A stretch of 64,000 nt of DNA from Lachnospiraceae bacterium (GTDB lineage: Bacteria; Bacillota; Clostridia; Lachnospirales; Lachnospiraceae): the NCBI GenBank assembly GCA_017503735.1, contig JAFVSN010000010.1:1-64000 (forward strand). The letters run 5' to 3'. Below the pieces are notes generated by a model that saw only the letters and a program-made list of their open reading frames with translations, did no database searches and was not told where the DNA came from. Position numbers and translations under genes: made by a program. This document shows, one piece after another, positions 31,361-40,974 of this stretch; the first letter of the stretch is position 1, and the number at the start of each line of letters is the position of its first letter.

Positions 31361-34279
31361 ATGTCAAAAGGAAAGAAAATATTCCTTACTGTAGCATGCG
31401 TCGTTGTTGCAATCGTTGCTGTTGTTGTGTTAAGCAAAGTATTGGGCAAAGAGAAAAACTACAGTGAAAAGTACGCAGGGACGAATCTTGAAAAAGAATC
31501 CAGCGCATTTGAGCGTAAGGATGTCTACACTGCATATATTGCAGGTCATAAAGATTCGGCCAGACCGCAGGTAGACGAGATTTCGGTAGATTTGTATACA
31601 TATGATACGGAATCTGCTGTAAATACCGAAGTCCTGACGGATTATGAGGGTGAAGAGAAGGTTCTCTATCAGGGAGAAGGCGGATATACCAAATGGGAGG
31701 TAGAGATCCCGGAAGAAGGTATGTACCGTATGTACATTGAGTATTACCCGGTAGAGTCCCGTGGTGTCAGCATGGAGCGTGAGTTCTTAATTAACGATGA
31801 ACTTCCGTTTTCCGGCTCCGATGCACTTACCTTTACGAGACGTTGGGCAGACGGTTCCGAAGTTAAGACAGATAACCGTGGCAATGACCGCCGTCCGACA
31901 CAGGTAGAGATTCCGGATTGGTGTGCTTCTTATTTTACGGATTATATGGGTTATGAAACCGAACCTTACGAATACTACTTTAAAAAGGGTAAAAACACCA
32001 TTGCTCTTGATTGTGTCAATGAGCCGATGGCGATTCGTAAGATTGCCGTACAGGCGGTAACTTCGAATGTTACATATGCAGAGTACACCGCACAGAATCC
32101 GCAGGTTTCCGGTGGTGCGGATTACAAGCAGGTGGTTCAGGGTGAGGCTTCCACGGCCCGTTCCGCACAGTCTTTATATGCACGTTCCGACCGTTCGTCA
32201 CCGAACACCGTTCCGTACAGTGTAAAGAGTACGAAGTTAAACTACATCGGCGGTGAAATGTGGCGTATTGCCGGTCAGTGGATTGAATGGGAATTTGAAG
32301 TGCCGGAGGACGGATATTACAACATTACCTTGAAGGCACGTCAGTCCTTGAAGCGTGGTGCGGTATCCAACCGTGCGATTTATATCGATGGAAAGATTCC
32401 GTTTGACGAAATGACGTCTGTTCCGTTCCGTTACAACTCTCAGTGGGAGAATGTGGCTCTTGCGGATGCGGAAGGCACCCCGTACAACTTCTATTTGGAA
32501 AAGGGTAAACATACCATCCGTATGGAAGTTACCTTAGGTGACCTCGGTGCGATTCTCGGCGAACTGCAGAATTCCGTAGGACGTTTGAATGAAATGTATC
32601 GTACCGTACTTGTATTAACCGGTGCAACTCCGGATATGAACCGTGATTACAATCTGGATAAGGAATTCCCGGAAGTAATCGAGGGTATGGAACTGGAATA
32701 CAAGCGTCTTTACAAGCTTATTGATGAATACGTTGCATATTCCGGAGAGTCTTCCGGTGATATTGCAACGGTATTAAAACTGGCAAAGCAGTTAGAGGAA
32801 TTTGTAGAGAAGCCGGAAAAGATTTCCAAGCAGTTTGCTTCCTTTAAGGGAAATGTCAGTGGTGTAGGTACTTCTATTAATAATATGTCCGAGGCTTCTT
32901 TGGATGTAGACTACATTACCGTTACCGGTCTGAATGAGAAGCCGGATGAAGTAGAAGTCGGTTTCTTTGAAAAGATGGTACACGAAATTCGTTCCTTTGG
33001 TTCTTCCTTCGTGGTAGACTACGATTCTCTCGGTGATGTATACGAGGATGAAGAGGCGGTAACCGTTTGGATTACCTCCGGTCGTGACCAGAGTACTGTA
33101 TTAAAGACCTTGGTGGATGACGTATTTACGGCAGAGACCGGTATTCCGGTAAACGTTAAGTTAGTACAGCAGCCGATGGTACTCAGTGCGACGATCGCAG
33201 GTACCGGCCCGGATATTGCAATCCAGATGAATCAGGGCGACCCGGTTAACTTTGCTCTTCGTAATGCGGTTGAGGATATAACGCAGTTTGAAGGTTGGGA
33301 AGAGATTCTTGCCCAGTATCCGGACAGCGCAAAGGCTCCGTATTGGTTTGACGGTGGCTTATACGGTATCCCGATGACCCATGTCTACAACGTAATGTTC
33401 TATCGTACCGACATTCTTGACGAGCAGGGAGTACAGCCGCCGGATACATGGGAACAGTTGATTGACATGTTGCCGACGTTGCAGCAGAACAACTTAGACG
33501 TGGCAATCCCGTCTACGGAGCGTAAGTTCGGTAATACGGCCAGCCCGGACTTGTCCACGTTCATTGCGCTTTTATATCAGAACGGCGGACGTCTGTATAA
33601 CGAACAGCAGACAAAGACCGCAATTGACAGTGAGGCAGGTATCGAGGCATTTAAGACCTATACCAGATTCTACTCTCACTACAGTTTGTCCATGGCATAC
33701 GATTTCCCGAACCGTTTCCGTTCCGGTGAAATGCCGATTGGTATCCAGGACTACGATACCTATAACACGTTAGCGGTTCTTGCTCCGGAAATTCGTGGTC
33801 TTTGGGAGTTTAACCTGATTCCGGGAACGGAGCAGGAGGATGGCACCATCGATCGTTCCTGTTCTTCTTGGGGATATTGTACCATGTTCTTAAAGAACGA
33901 GGATCGTTCCGAGGAACTGGCTCAGAAGTGTTGGGAATTCTTAAAGTGGTGGGCGGATGCTCCGACCCAGACCCGTTATGGACGTGAGCTTGAGGCAGTT
34001 ATGGGTTCCGCAGCAAGATACCAGACCGCAAACAAGGTTTCCTTTGAACAGTTACCGTGGAGTGCGGATCAGATGGCTATCTTAAAGGAACAGTGGAGCT
34101 GGACCGAGCAGGTTCCGGAGGTTGCCGGCGGTTACTTTACCACCCGTCATATTACCAACGCAGCCCGTAAGGTTTACAACGAGTCTGCTGACCCGAGAGA
34201 AACTCTCTTGGATTACACAGATACTATTAACGACGAAATAGAGAAGAAACGAGAAGAATTCGGTATGATAACCGAATAG
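31361..34279 (+). CDS. Solute-binding protein fused to carbohydrate-binding-like domains
   Basis: A 972-residue surface protein. Residues 8-27 are a transmembrane anchor (IFLTVACVVVAIVAVVVL) and there is no lipobox. Two beta-sandwich domains follow (about 60-235 with YTKWEVEIPEEGMYRMYIEYYP, and 255-400 with GQWIEWEFEVPEDGYYNITLKARQ), both resembling CBM6/35-like folds. A helical region of about 110 residues precedes a family-1 extracellular SBP (about 575-960: VTVWITSGRDQSTVLKTLVDDVFTAETGIPVNVKLV, GTGPDIAIQ, YGIPMTHVYNVMFYRTDIL). A standard SBP is about 430 residues, so the N-terminal half is extra. It heads the operon before two permeases and should capture oligosaccharides. Confidence 0.85.
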   Translation: MSKGKKIFLTVACVVVAIVAVVVLSKVLGKEKNYSEKYAGTNLEKESSAFERKDVYTAYIAGHKDSARPQVDEISVDLYTYDTESAVNTEVLTDYEGEEKVLYQGEGGYTKWEVEIPEEGMYRMYIEYYPVESRGVSMEREFLINDELPFSGSDALTFTRRWADGSEVKTDNRGNDRRPTQVEIPDWCASYFTDYMGYETEPYEYYFKKGKNTIALDCVNEPMAIRKIAVQAVTSNVTYAEYTAQNPQVSGGADYKQVVQGEASTARSAQSLYARSDRSSPNTVPYSVKSTKLNYIGGEMWRIAGQWIEWEFEVPEDGYYNITLKARQSLKRGAVSNRAIYIDGKIPFDEMTSVPFRYNSQWENVALADAEGTPYNFYLEKGKHTIRMEVTLGDLGAILGELQNSVGRLNEMYRTVLVLTGATPDMNRDYNLDKEFPEVIEGMELEYKRLYKLIDEYVAYSGESSGDIATVLKLAKQLEEFVEKPEKISKQFASFKGNVSGVGTSINNMSEASLDVDYITVTGLNEKPDEVEVGFFEKMVHEIRSFGSSFVVDYDSLGDVYEDEEAVTVWITSGRDQSTVLKTLVDDVFTAETGIPVNVKLVQQPMVLSATIAGTGPDIAIQMNQGDPVNFALRNAVEDITQFEGWEEILAQYPDSAKAPYWFDGGLYGIPMTHVYNVMFYRTDILDEQGVQPPDTWEQLIDMLPTLQQNNLDVAIPSTERKFGNTASPDLSTFIALLYQNGGRLYNEQQTKTAIDSEAGIEAFKTYTRFYSHYSLSMAYDFPNRFRSGEMPIGIQDYDTYNTLAVLAPEIRGLWEFNLIPGTEQEDGTIDRSCSSWGYCTMFLKNEDRSEELAQKCWEFLKWWADAPTQTRYGRELEAVMGSAARYQTANKVSFEQLPWSADQMAILKEQWSWTEQVPEVAGGYFTTRHITNAARKVYNESADPRETLLDYTDTINDEIEKKREEFGMITE

Positions 34280-34292
34280 AAAGGAGAATGAC

Positions 34293-35225
34293 ATGGGAAA
34301 GACGTTAGCACTTTATTTTCGAAAGAAAAAAAGAGAACGGCAGATTGCCTGGAAAAAGGCAAAGATGAGCAAGAATTGCTACCTGTTCATTCTGCCTTAT
34401 GCGATTTTGTTTACGATGTTTTATATTGTTCCGATCGGAATGTCTCTGGTACTCAGTTTTACCTATTATAATGTACTTGAGCCACCGAAATTTATCGGAA
34501 TGCAGAACTATGTCAACTTGATTTTGGCGGACGATGTCTTCCTGACGGCATTCAAAAACACTTTTGTGCTGGCAGGTATTACAGGTCCGGTGGGTTACCT
34601 TGCATCCTTCCTGTTTGCATGGTTGATCAATGAATTGCCACGTTATTTGAGAGCAGTTGCCATTGTATGTTTCTATGCGCCGTCCATCGCGGGCTCTGCA
34701 TACACCATCTGGCAGATGATTTTCTCAAACGATGCTTACGGATGGATGAACTCCATATTACAATGGCTCGGTATGGAACCGAAGCTTTGGTTGTCCAATC
34801 CGCAGTACATGTTGACGGTAGTTATCATTGTTACATTATGGATGAGTTTGGGAACCGGTTTCCTTGCATTCGTTGCAGGTTTGCAGGGCGTTGACCGTGC
34901 TCAGTACGAGGCGGCTTATGTAGACGGTATTAAAAACCGTTGGCAGGAACTTTGGTACATCACATTACCGAGTATGAAGCCGATGCTCTTGTTCGGTGCA
35001 ATCAATACCATTGCATCTTCCTTCAACGTAGCCGACGTACCGGAGTTCCTTTGCGGTTTCCCAAGTACGGACTATGCGGTACACACGGTTGTATCCCACT
35101 TAAAGGACTACGGTAATACGAAGTTTGAAATGGGTTACGCTTCGGCGATTGCAACCGTTCTCTTCCTTGCAATGATTCTTTGTAACAAGCTTGTGCAGGC
35201 TATTATACGCAGAGTCGGAAAATAA
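34293..35225 (+). CDS. Sugar ABC transporter permease (LplB/UgpA type)
   Basis: A 310-residue inner-membrane subunit with six predicted transmembrane segments, starting with NCYLFILPYAILFTMFYIVPIGMSLVLSF. The cytoplasmic EAA loop that docks the ATPase reads YEAAYVDGIKNRWQELWYITLPSMKPM. It follows the SBP gene by 13 nt with GGAGAA as ribosome site and pairs with the 35285 permease. No ATPase gene is nearby, so a shared MsmX-like ATPase is probably used. The substrate is likely an oligosaccharide, by context. Confidence 0.92.
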   Translation: MGKTLALYFRKKKRERQIAWKKAKMSKNCYLFILPYAILFTMFYIVPIGMSLVLSFTYYNVLEPPKFIGMQNYVNLILADDVFLTAFKNTFVLAGITGPVGYLASFLFAWLINELPRYLRAVAIVCFYAPSIAGSAYTIWQMIFSNDAYGWMNSILQWLGMEPKLWLSNPQYMLTVVIIVTLWMSLGTGFLAFVAGLQGVDRAQYEAAYVDGIKNRWQELWYITLPSMKPMLLFGAINTIASSFNVADVPEFLCGFPSTDYAVHTVVSHLKDYGNTKFEMGYASAIATVLFLAMILCNKLVQAIIRRVGK

Positions 35226-35284
35226 TGACAGATTACAAAGAGTCAAGGCATTGCCTTATGCAAATATAGAAAAGGAGAGAGACG

Positions 35285-36148
35285 ATGAAAAGAATAAAAT
35301 TAAAAAGAAGACAACCGAATCGTTCTCGTGGGGGCGACATCGGAGTATATTTGGTTTTAGTTTTGTTTGCCGCATTCATGGTAATCCCGTTAATCTTTAC
35401 CGTATGTCAGGCATTCAAACCATTGGATGAAATTCACAAGTTCCCACCGACCATTTTGGTGCGAAACCCTACGTTAGACAACTTTGGCGACTTGTTTGCC
35501 ATCATGGGACAGTCTTATGTGCCGTTTACCCGTTACATATTTAATACCGTATTTATTACGGCAGTAGGTACGGCAGGTCAGTTGCTGATTGCTTCCATGG
35601 GTGCGTATGTGCTTGCAAAGTTCGACTTCCCGGGCGGAAGGAAGTTCTTTGTTATCATTACCACCGCACTTATGTTTAACGGTTATATTACACAGATTCC
35701 GAACTATCTCATTATGGCAAAGATCGGATGGATCGATACCTTCCTGGCACCGATTATTCCGGCCTTTGCGGCACCGATGGGACTCTTCCTTATGAAGCAG
35801 TTCATGGAAGGTATTCCGGATTCCTTAATTGAGGCGGCAAAGATTGACGGCGCAAAGGAATGGGGTATTTTCGTAAAGATTGTAATGCCGAACGTTAAGC
35901 CGGCGTGGCTGACCTTGATTATTTTCTCGGTACAGTCCCTCTGGAATAACCCGCAGGCACAGTACATTTACTCCGAGGATTTAAAGACCTTACCGTATGC
36001 ATTACAGCAGATTACCGCCGGCGGTGTAGCCCGTGCAGGTGCGGCTGCGGCAGTTGGTTTGATTTTGATGATTGTGCCGATCGGCGTATTCATCTTCTCG
36101 GAGAGTAACATTCTTGAAACAATGGCAAGCTCAGGTATTAAGGAATAG
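35285..36148 (+). CDS. Carbohydrate ABC transporter permease (MalG/LplC type)
   Basis: A 287-residue partner permease with six transmembrane helices, the first near residues 20-42 (YLVLVLFAAFMVIPLIFTVCQAF). The EAA loop is IEAAKIDGAKEWGIFVKIVMPNVKPAW, and the C terminus ETMASSGIKE is typical of MalG-type subunits. GGAGAGAC precedes ATG. It lies 59 nt after the first permease and 12 nt before the NHL-repeat gene. The central periplasm-facing region is slightly longer than in MalG homologues. Confidence 0.92.
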   Translation: MKRIKLKRRQPNRSRGGDIGVYLVLVLFAAFMVIPLIFTVCQAFKPLDEIHKFPPTILVRNPTLDNFGDLFAIMGQSYVPFTRYIFNTVFITAVGTAGQLLIASMGAYVLAKFDFPGGRKFFVIITTALMFNGYITQIPNYLIMAKIGWIDTFLAPIIPAFAAPMGLFLMKQFMEGIPDSLIEAAKIDGAKEWGIFVKIVMPNVKPAWLTLIIFSVQSLWNNPQAQYIYSEDLKTLPYALQQITAGGVARAGAAAAVGLILMIVPIGVFIFSESNILETMASSGIKE

Positions 36149-36160
36149 GAGGAGAGAAAA

Positions 36161-37681
36161 ATGAAACTGAAAAGAAAAGTTGCAACAGCTCTCCTTGTGG
36201 CATTGACAATACTCAGTATTTGTCCTGCTAAGGTTGCGAGTGCAACAGAAGTAAATTCTTATACCTATAATTACGATTTCTGGGGAATCGAGTACGAATC
36301 CCCGGATGCATATACGCCGGTTTCCTATGTGGACGGTAAAGCACTTGGAACTACTTCTATGTCTGCTCCGGATAGTTTATATGCTCGTGACAACCGATTG
36401 TTTGTTGTAGATACAGGTAGAAATCGTATTTTGGAGTTATTGGTAACAGACGGTGAATTAAGTCTTACTCGTGAAATTTTAGAGGTAAAAGACGATGAAC
36501 TGGAAGTAAAGACCTTAAACGGACCGATGGATATCTTCCAGACAGAAAACGGCGATTTATATATTGCAGATACAGCGAATCATCGTATTCTTCATACGAA
36601 TTACGATTTGGAAGTAATCAAAGTTATTTACAGACCGGTAAGCGCTTCTGTAGATCAGGGTATAGATTTTGAGCCGACAAAGCTTGTGGTTGACCGTGCT
36701 GATCGTGTTTTCTGTCTTGCGCGGAATGTTAACAGAGGTTTGATGCAGTTTGAAGCCAGCGGAGAATTTATTGGATTCTTGGGTGCGAATGAAGTAGTAT
36801 TCAGCATGGCAGATAAGATTAAGAAGATGTTATCTACAAGAGCCCAGAAAGAAAAGATGGCTGACTTTATGCCGGTAGAGTACAACAATATTTATATCGA
36901 TGACTTGGCATTCGTATACAGTACCTCGGATAACTTTAAAACGGAAGAAGCAGATGCAGGAACTGCAAAGCCGATTCGTAAGCTGAATGCCTTAGGTAAG
37001 GATATCCTGATTCGTAACGGTGAGTATTTCCCGATGGGTGACCTTCAGTGGGGAGATTCCTCAAACAAGTACGGTCCGTCCAGAATCGAAGACATCACTG
37101 CTTTTGATGACGGTACTTATTATGTAGTTGACCGAATTCGTGGCCGTATCTTCGGCTATGATGAACAGGGTCATCTGTTATACGCTTTCGGTGGACCGGG
37201 ACATAAGTTGGGTTATCATGTGAATCCGACTTCCATCGAGCATGTAGGAACCGACCTTTATGTATTGGATTCCGTTACCGGTGGTATTACCAGATATGTA
37301 AGAACCGAGTTCGGTGATTTGATTCATAGTGCATTAGATGAGTATTCTGTAGGTAACTATGAAAAATCTGCCGAGTATTGGAAAGAAGTATTGGCAAGAA
37401 ACGGAAACTACGAATTGGCATACATCGGCATCGGACGTTCCCTTCTCCGTCAAGAGGATTATGAAGGTGCAATGGAATATTTCGAGGCAAAGCGCGATGA
37501 CGACAACTATTCCCGTGCATGGAAGTATTACCGTAAGGATTGGATTGAAAACAACATGGGATATGTGATTATCGTATTGGTTGTGTTGTTCTTAATTCCG
37601 GGTGTAGTTAAGAGAATTAAAAAAATGAGATGGGAGGCAAGAGAGCAGTATGAATATGAACTTAAGCAGAAAAATAAATAA
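36161..37681 (+). CDS. Secreted NHL beta-propeller/TPR protein with C-terminal membrane anchor
   Basis: A 506-residue exported protein. There is a signal peptide at 1-29 (ALLVALTILSICPAKVASA). Propeller-like repeats (about 60-400) have the NHL pattern: SLYARDNRLFVVDTGRNRILEL, DIFQTENGDLYIADTANHRILHT, ITAFDDGTYYVVDRIRGRIFGYDEQG. A TPR-like helix pair (about 405-460) follows, then a transmembrane helix (GYVIIVLVVLFLIPGVV) and a basic tail. It would sit outside the membrane within the uptake locus. The next gene begins 32 nt before its stop. The function is unknown; a scaffold or sensor for the transporter is inferred. Confidence 0.78.
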   Translation: MKLKRKVATALLVALTILSICPAKVASATEVNSYTYNYDFWGIEYESPDAYTPVSYVDGKALGTTSMSAPDSLYARDNRLFVVDTGRNRILELLVTDGELSLTREILEVKDDELEVKTLNGPMDIFQTENGDLYIADTANHRILHTNYDLEVIKVIYRPVSASVDQGIDFEPTKLVVDRADRVFCLARNVNRGLMQFEASGEFIGFLGANEVVFSMADKIKKMLSTRAQKEKMADFMPVEYNNIYIDDLAFVYSTSDNFKTEEADAGTAKPIRKLNALGKDILIRNGEYFPMGDLQWGDSSNKYGPSRIEDITAFDDGTYYVVDRIRGRIFGYDEQGHLLYAFGGPGHKLGYHVNPTSIEHVGTDLYVLDSVTGGITRYVRTEFGDLIHSALDEYSVGNYEKSAEYWKEVLARNGNYELAYIGIGRSLLRQEDYEGAMEYFEAKRDDDNYSRAWKYYRKDWIENNMGYVIIVLVVLFLIPGVVKRIKKMRWEAREQYEYELKQKNK

Positions 37682-38318
37682 ACAATCCTTCCAGAAGTTT
37701 TTAGATTCGTTTAAGTATGCATTTTATGTGATTACCCATCCGTTTGACGGTTTTTGGGATTTGACCCACGAAAAACGCGGTTCCTTGGCAGTGGCACATA
37801 TTCTTGTGTTCCTTACGTTGATGACAAACCTGTGGACCATGCGTTATACAAATTTCATGTTTAATACTGTCCGTTGGGAAAGAGTGAATATCTGGACAGA
37901 GATTCTCGGTCTTTTGGCACCGCTCCTTATTTACTGTGTAGCAAACTGGTGTCTGACCACACTCTTTGACGGAAAGGGACGTATGAAGGATATATATATC
38001 GGTATGGCATATTCCTTAACCCCATATATCTTGATTACGAATCCGGTTACCATTATCAGTAATTTCGTAACCATAGAAGAAGGCGCATTTATTTCCTATT
38101 TTGATGTGATTGCGTTAGGATGGTCATTGGCACTGATTTTGGTATCCGTTATGCAGGTCCATGATTATTCGTTCTTTAAGGCAATTTTGACATTTATCTT
38201 CTCTATTGCAGGAATGATGATTATTGTATTCCTTTTATTGCTGTTTTTCGATTTGATCAGCGATGGAATTGGTTTCTTCATTTCTCTCTACAAGGAGATT
38301 ATGTATCGACTGTATTAA
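37650..38318 (+). CDS. Yip1-domain integral membrane protein
   Basis: A 222-residue membrane protein with five or six hydrophobic helices. The segment HPFDGFWDLTHEKRGSLAVAHILVFLTL and the later GMAYSLTPYILITNPVTII are typical of bacterial Yip1-family proteins. It overlaps the end of the NHL gene by 32 nt, which implies coupled translation, and the DUF5696 lipoprotein gene follows after 19 nt. Proteins of this family often accompany such transporter loci, to my recollection. The molecular role is unknown. Confidence 0.82.
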   Translation: MNMNLSRKINKQSFQKFLDSFKYAFYVITHPFDGFWDLTHEKRGSLAVAHILVFLTLMTNLWTMRYTNFMFNTVRWERVNIWTEILGLLAPLLIYCVANWCLTTLFDGKGRMKDIYIGMAYSLTPYILITNPVTIISNFVTIEEGAFISYFDVIALGWSLALILVSVMQVHDYSFFKAILTFIFSIAGMMIIVFLLLLFFDLISDGIGFFISLYKEIMYRLY

Positions 38319-38337
38319 ACGAAAGGAGGAAAATTCA

Positions 38338-40974
38338 GTGAAAAAATTTGGTAAATTGTTTGTTTTCCTTCTTTTGGCAGGTACTCTCTTCGGCTGTAAG
38401 AAAGAGGTAGAAGAGAAGGAAATTGTGTGGTATTCTTATAGCGCTTCTGATTACGAAGGTAAGGATCTTACGTTGGAAAACGATGACTTGTTATTTGAAC
38501 TTGATCATGCCACTACCCATTTTACCGTGACTCAGAAGTCGAACGGCAAAGTGTGGTATTCCAATCCGGTGGGAGCAGCGAATGATTCGTTGGCAAATGC
38601 AACGACGAAGAAGTATTTGCAATCGCCGCTTATTATTGAATACAAAACCGATGATGACAGAAACGTTATACTTACAACCTATGAACACAGTGTATCCAAT
38701 TTGCTTTACAGTGTGGAAAAGTTGGAGGATGCCATTAAGGTAAATTATACCATCGGTAAGGTTTCCAAGAAATATATCATTCCGCCGGCTGTTCCGGTAG
38801 AACGAATGATGCTGTTCTATGACAAAATGGAAAAAGGCGAAAAGAGAACTGTTGACAGAGGTTATCGTAAAATCGATATTAACGATTTGCTTCCGACAGA
38901 TGACAAAGGTGCATTATTAGAGATGTATCCGACATTGGAAAACGAACCGATGTATGTGTTGCGTGATACTGCAAAGGAATACGTAAAGGAGGAAATGGAA
39001 GGCTACTTTGCGGCGGCGGGCTATACCGAAGAAGATTACGAGAGCGATTTAGCGACGTATGTTGTATCCCAGGCAGGTGATGATTCGGTATATAACATTT
39101 CCGTAATCTACCGTTTAGAAGGAAAGAATATGGTGGTTGAAGTACCGAATGAGGAGATTGAGTTCAAGAAAGATACCCCGCTTTCTAAAATTAAACTTCT
39201 TCCGTATTTCGGGTGCGGTTCCGTGAATGATGAGGGCTATTTATTTGTTCCGAACGGTTCTGGCGGAATTATCGATTTTAATAACGGAAGGACAGATGTA
39301 CAGGAATATAACGCACAGCTTTATGGTTTTGATTACGGCAACAAGCGTGAAGATTTTGTAAACGAAACTAGAGCATCTTTCCCTGTATTTGGTATTGCCC
39401 ATACCGGCACTACCAAGGTAGAAGTTGCAGATACGGAAGCTGTTGATGCAGAAGTTGCAGATACAGAAACTGCAGATACGGAAGTTGCTAATGTTGAGGG
39501 TGCGTTTATTGCTATAATTGATAACTTTAAGTCCAGTGCCAACATTCAGGCAGACGTGTCAGCCAGACCCAATAGTCACGGTTTTAACTATGTGCATGCT
39601 TCCTATGATATGATTCATGCCAGTCAGATGGATATTACCGGTAAGTCGGATAAGATTATTCTTGAGTTCCAGGATGCACTTCCGGAAGGAAGCATCCGTC
39701 AAGAGTATCACTTCATTGACGGAACGGAATATATGGATATGGCAGAAGAGTACAGAGAGTACTTAATGGAAAAGAATCCGGAAATGAAGAAGACAACAGA
39801 TTCAGAGCTCCCGGTTGCAGTAGAATTTGTTGCTGCGATTGATAGGGTAAAACAGGTTGTTGGTATTCCTGTATCCCGTCCGGAGGTATTAACTTCTTTT
39901 GATGAAGCAAAGGAGATTTTGGAGAGTTTGTTGGCGGACGGATATACCAATCTATCTGTTCGATATTCCGGTTGGTTAAACGGTGGTGTGGATCACTCCT
40001 TGCCGAAAGATATTGATCTGACCAGTGGAATGGGCGGAAAGAAAGCACTTGATTCTTTTGTTTCCTATGCTGCGGATAACGGAATTGATTTATATCTGAA
40101 CGGACGTGTTCAGAATGCATATGACAGTAATTTGTTCGACGGTTTTGTGAAGACCCGTGATTCGGCAAAGTATTTGAGCCGTGAGGTTGTTGAAATTCCG
40201 GAGTTCTCCAAAATCTGGTTCTTGGATTTGAATGAGGGCCGTGTAGAACCTCATTATCTCCTTCGCCCGAGCGTATGTGTATCTTTGATGCAAAGTCTTG
40301 CTGACTATGCAGGTAAGAAAAATGTAGGTGTAGGTTACGAAGATGTGGGATATCTCTTAAGCGGTGACTATAACAAGAAGAGAACGGTTGTTCGCGAAGA
40401 ATCCATGAATATGCAGGTTGAAAAGCTTGCAGAAGTTAAGGCGAGCGGTGTTCCGATAGCAGTAACTGCCGGCAATGATTATGTAGTGCCATACGCGTCT
40501 TTGATTACCGAGATGGATATGGAAGGAAATGCTTATCTTATTATCAATCGTTCCATTCCGTTCTATCAGATGGCAATACACGGCTTGGTAAGCTATACGG
40601 GAGATGCCTTAAACCTTGGTGATGATCCGGTGGATATGATTTTAAAGAGTGCGGAATCCGGTGCGGGTCTTTCCTTTGCATACATTTCGGAAGATACTTC
40701 CATCTTACAGGATACAGAGTATTTAGATTATTTCGGTGCTACTTATGATGAGTGGAAGGATATTGCTAAGGGATATTACACCCGTTATAAGACGGAAATG
40801 GCAGGTCTGAATAATTTGTTTATTACGGATTATCAGGTATTGTCCGAAGGCGTGACGGCAACTACTTATGAGGACGGAACGGTTGTATATGTTAATTTTA
40901 CCTTGCACGATTACAGTGACGGAAGCCTCACAATTTCTGCAAAGGATTATGTAGTAGAAAGGAGTGGAGACTAA
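38338..40974 (+). CDS. DUF5696-like lipoprotein, possible TIM-barrel glycosidase
   Basis: An 878-residue surface lipoprotein: FGKLFVFLLLAGTLFGC ends in a lipobox. The GTG 38338 start is set by AAAGGAGG and by the signal peptide. Residues 30-470 are beta-rich, including LENDDLLFELDHATTHFTVTQKSNGKVWYSNP. An acidic insert made of a ten-residue repeat (EVADTEAVDA-like) lies near 362-392. The C-terminal half alternates strands and helices like a barrel (SFDEAKEILESLLADGYTNLSVRYSGW, GIDLYLNGRV, GVGYEDVGYLLSGDY). I recall similar proteins as DUF5696. Hydrolase activity is only a hypothesis. Confidence 0.72.
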   Translation: MKKFGKLFVFLLLAGTLFGCKKEVEEKEIVWYSYSASDYEGKDLTLENDDLLFELDHATTHFTVTQKSNGKVWYSNPVGAANDSLANATTKKYLQSPLIIEYKTDDDRNVILTTYEHSVSNLLYSVEKLEDAIKVNYTIGKVSKKYIIPPAVPVERMMLFYDKMEKGEKRTVDRGYRKIDINDLLPTDDKGALLEMYPTLENEPMYVLRDTAKEYVKEEMEGYFAAAGYTEEDYESDLATYVVSQAGDDSVYNISVIYRLEGKNMVVEVPNEEIEFKKDTPLSKIKLLPYFGCGSVNDEGYLFVPNGSGGIIDFNNGRTDVQEYNAQLYGFDYGNKREDFVNETRASFPVFGIAHTGTTKVEVADTEAVDAEVADTETADTEVANVEGAFIAIIDNFKSSANIQADVSARPNSHGFNYVHASYDMIHASQMDITGKSDKIILEFQDALPEGSIRQEYHFIDGTEYMDMAEEYREYLMEKNPEMKKTTDSELPVAVEFVAAIDRVKQVVGIPVSRPEVLTSFDEAKEILESLLADGYTNLSVRYSGWLNGGVDHSLPKDIDLTSGMGGKKALDSFVSYAADNGIDLYLNGRVQNAYDSNLFDGFVKTRDSAKYLSREVVEIPEFSKIWFLDLNEGRVEPHYLLRPSVCVSLMQSLADYAGKKNVGVGYEDVGYLLSGDYNKKRTVVREESMNMQVEKLAEVKASGVPIAVTAGNDYVVPYASLITEMDMEGNAYLIINRSIPFYQMAIHGLVSYTGDALNLGDDPVDMILKSAESGAGLSFAYISEDTSILQDTEYLDYFGATYDEWKDIAKGYYTRYKTEMAGLNNLFITDYQVLSEGVTATTYEDGTVVYVNFTLHDYSDGSLTISAKDYVVERSGD

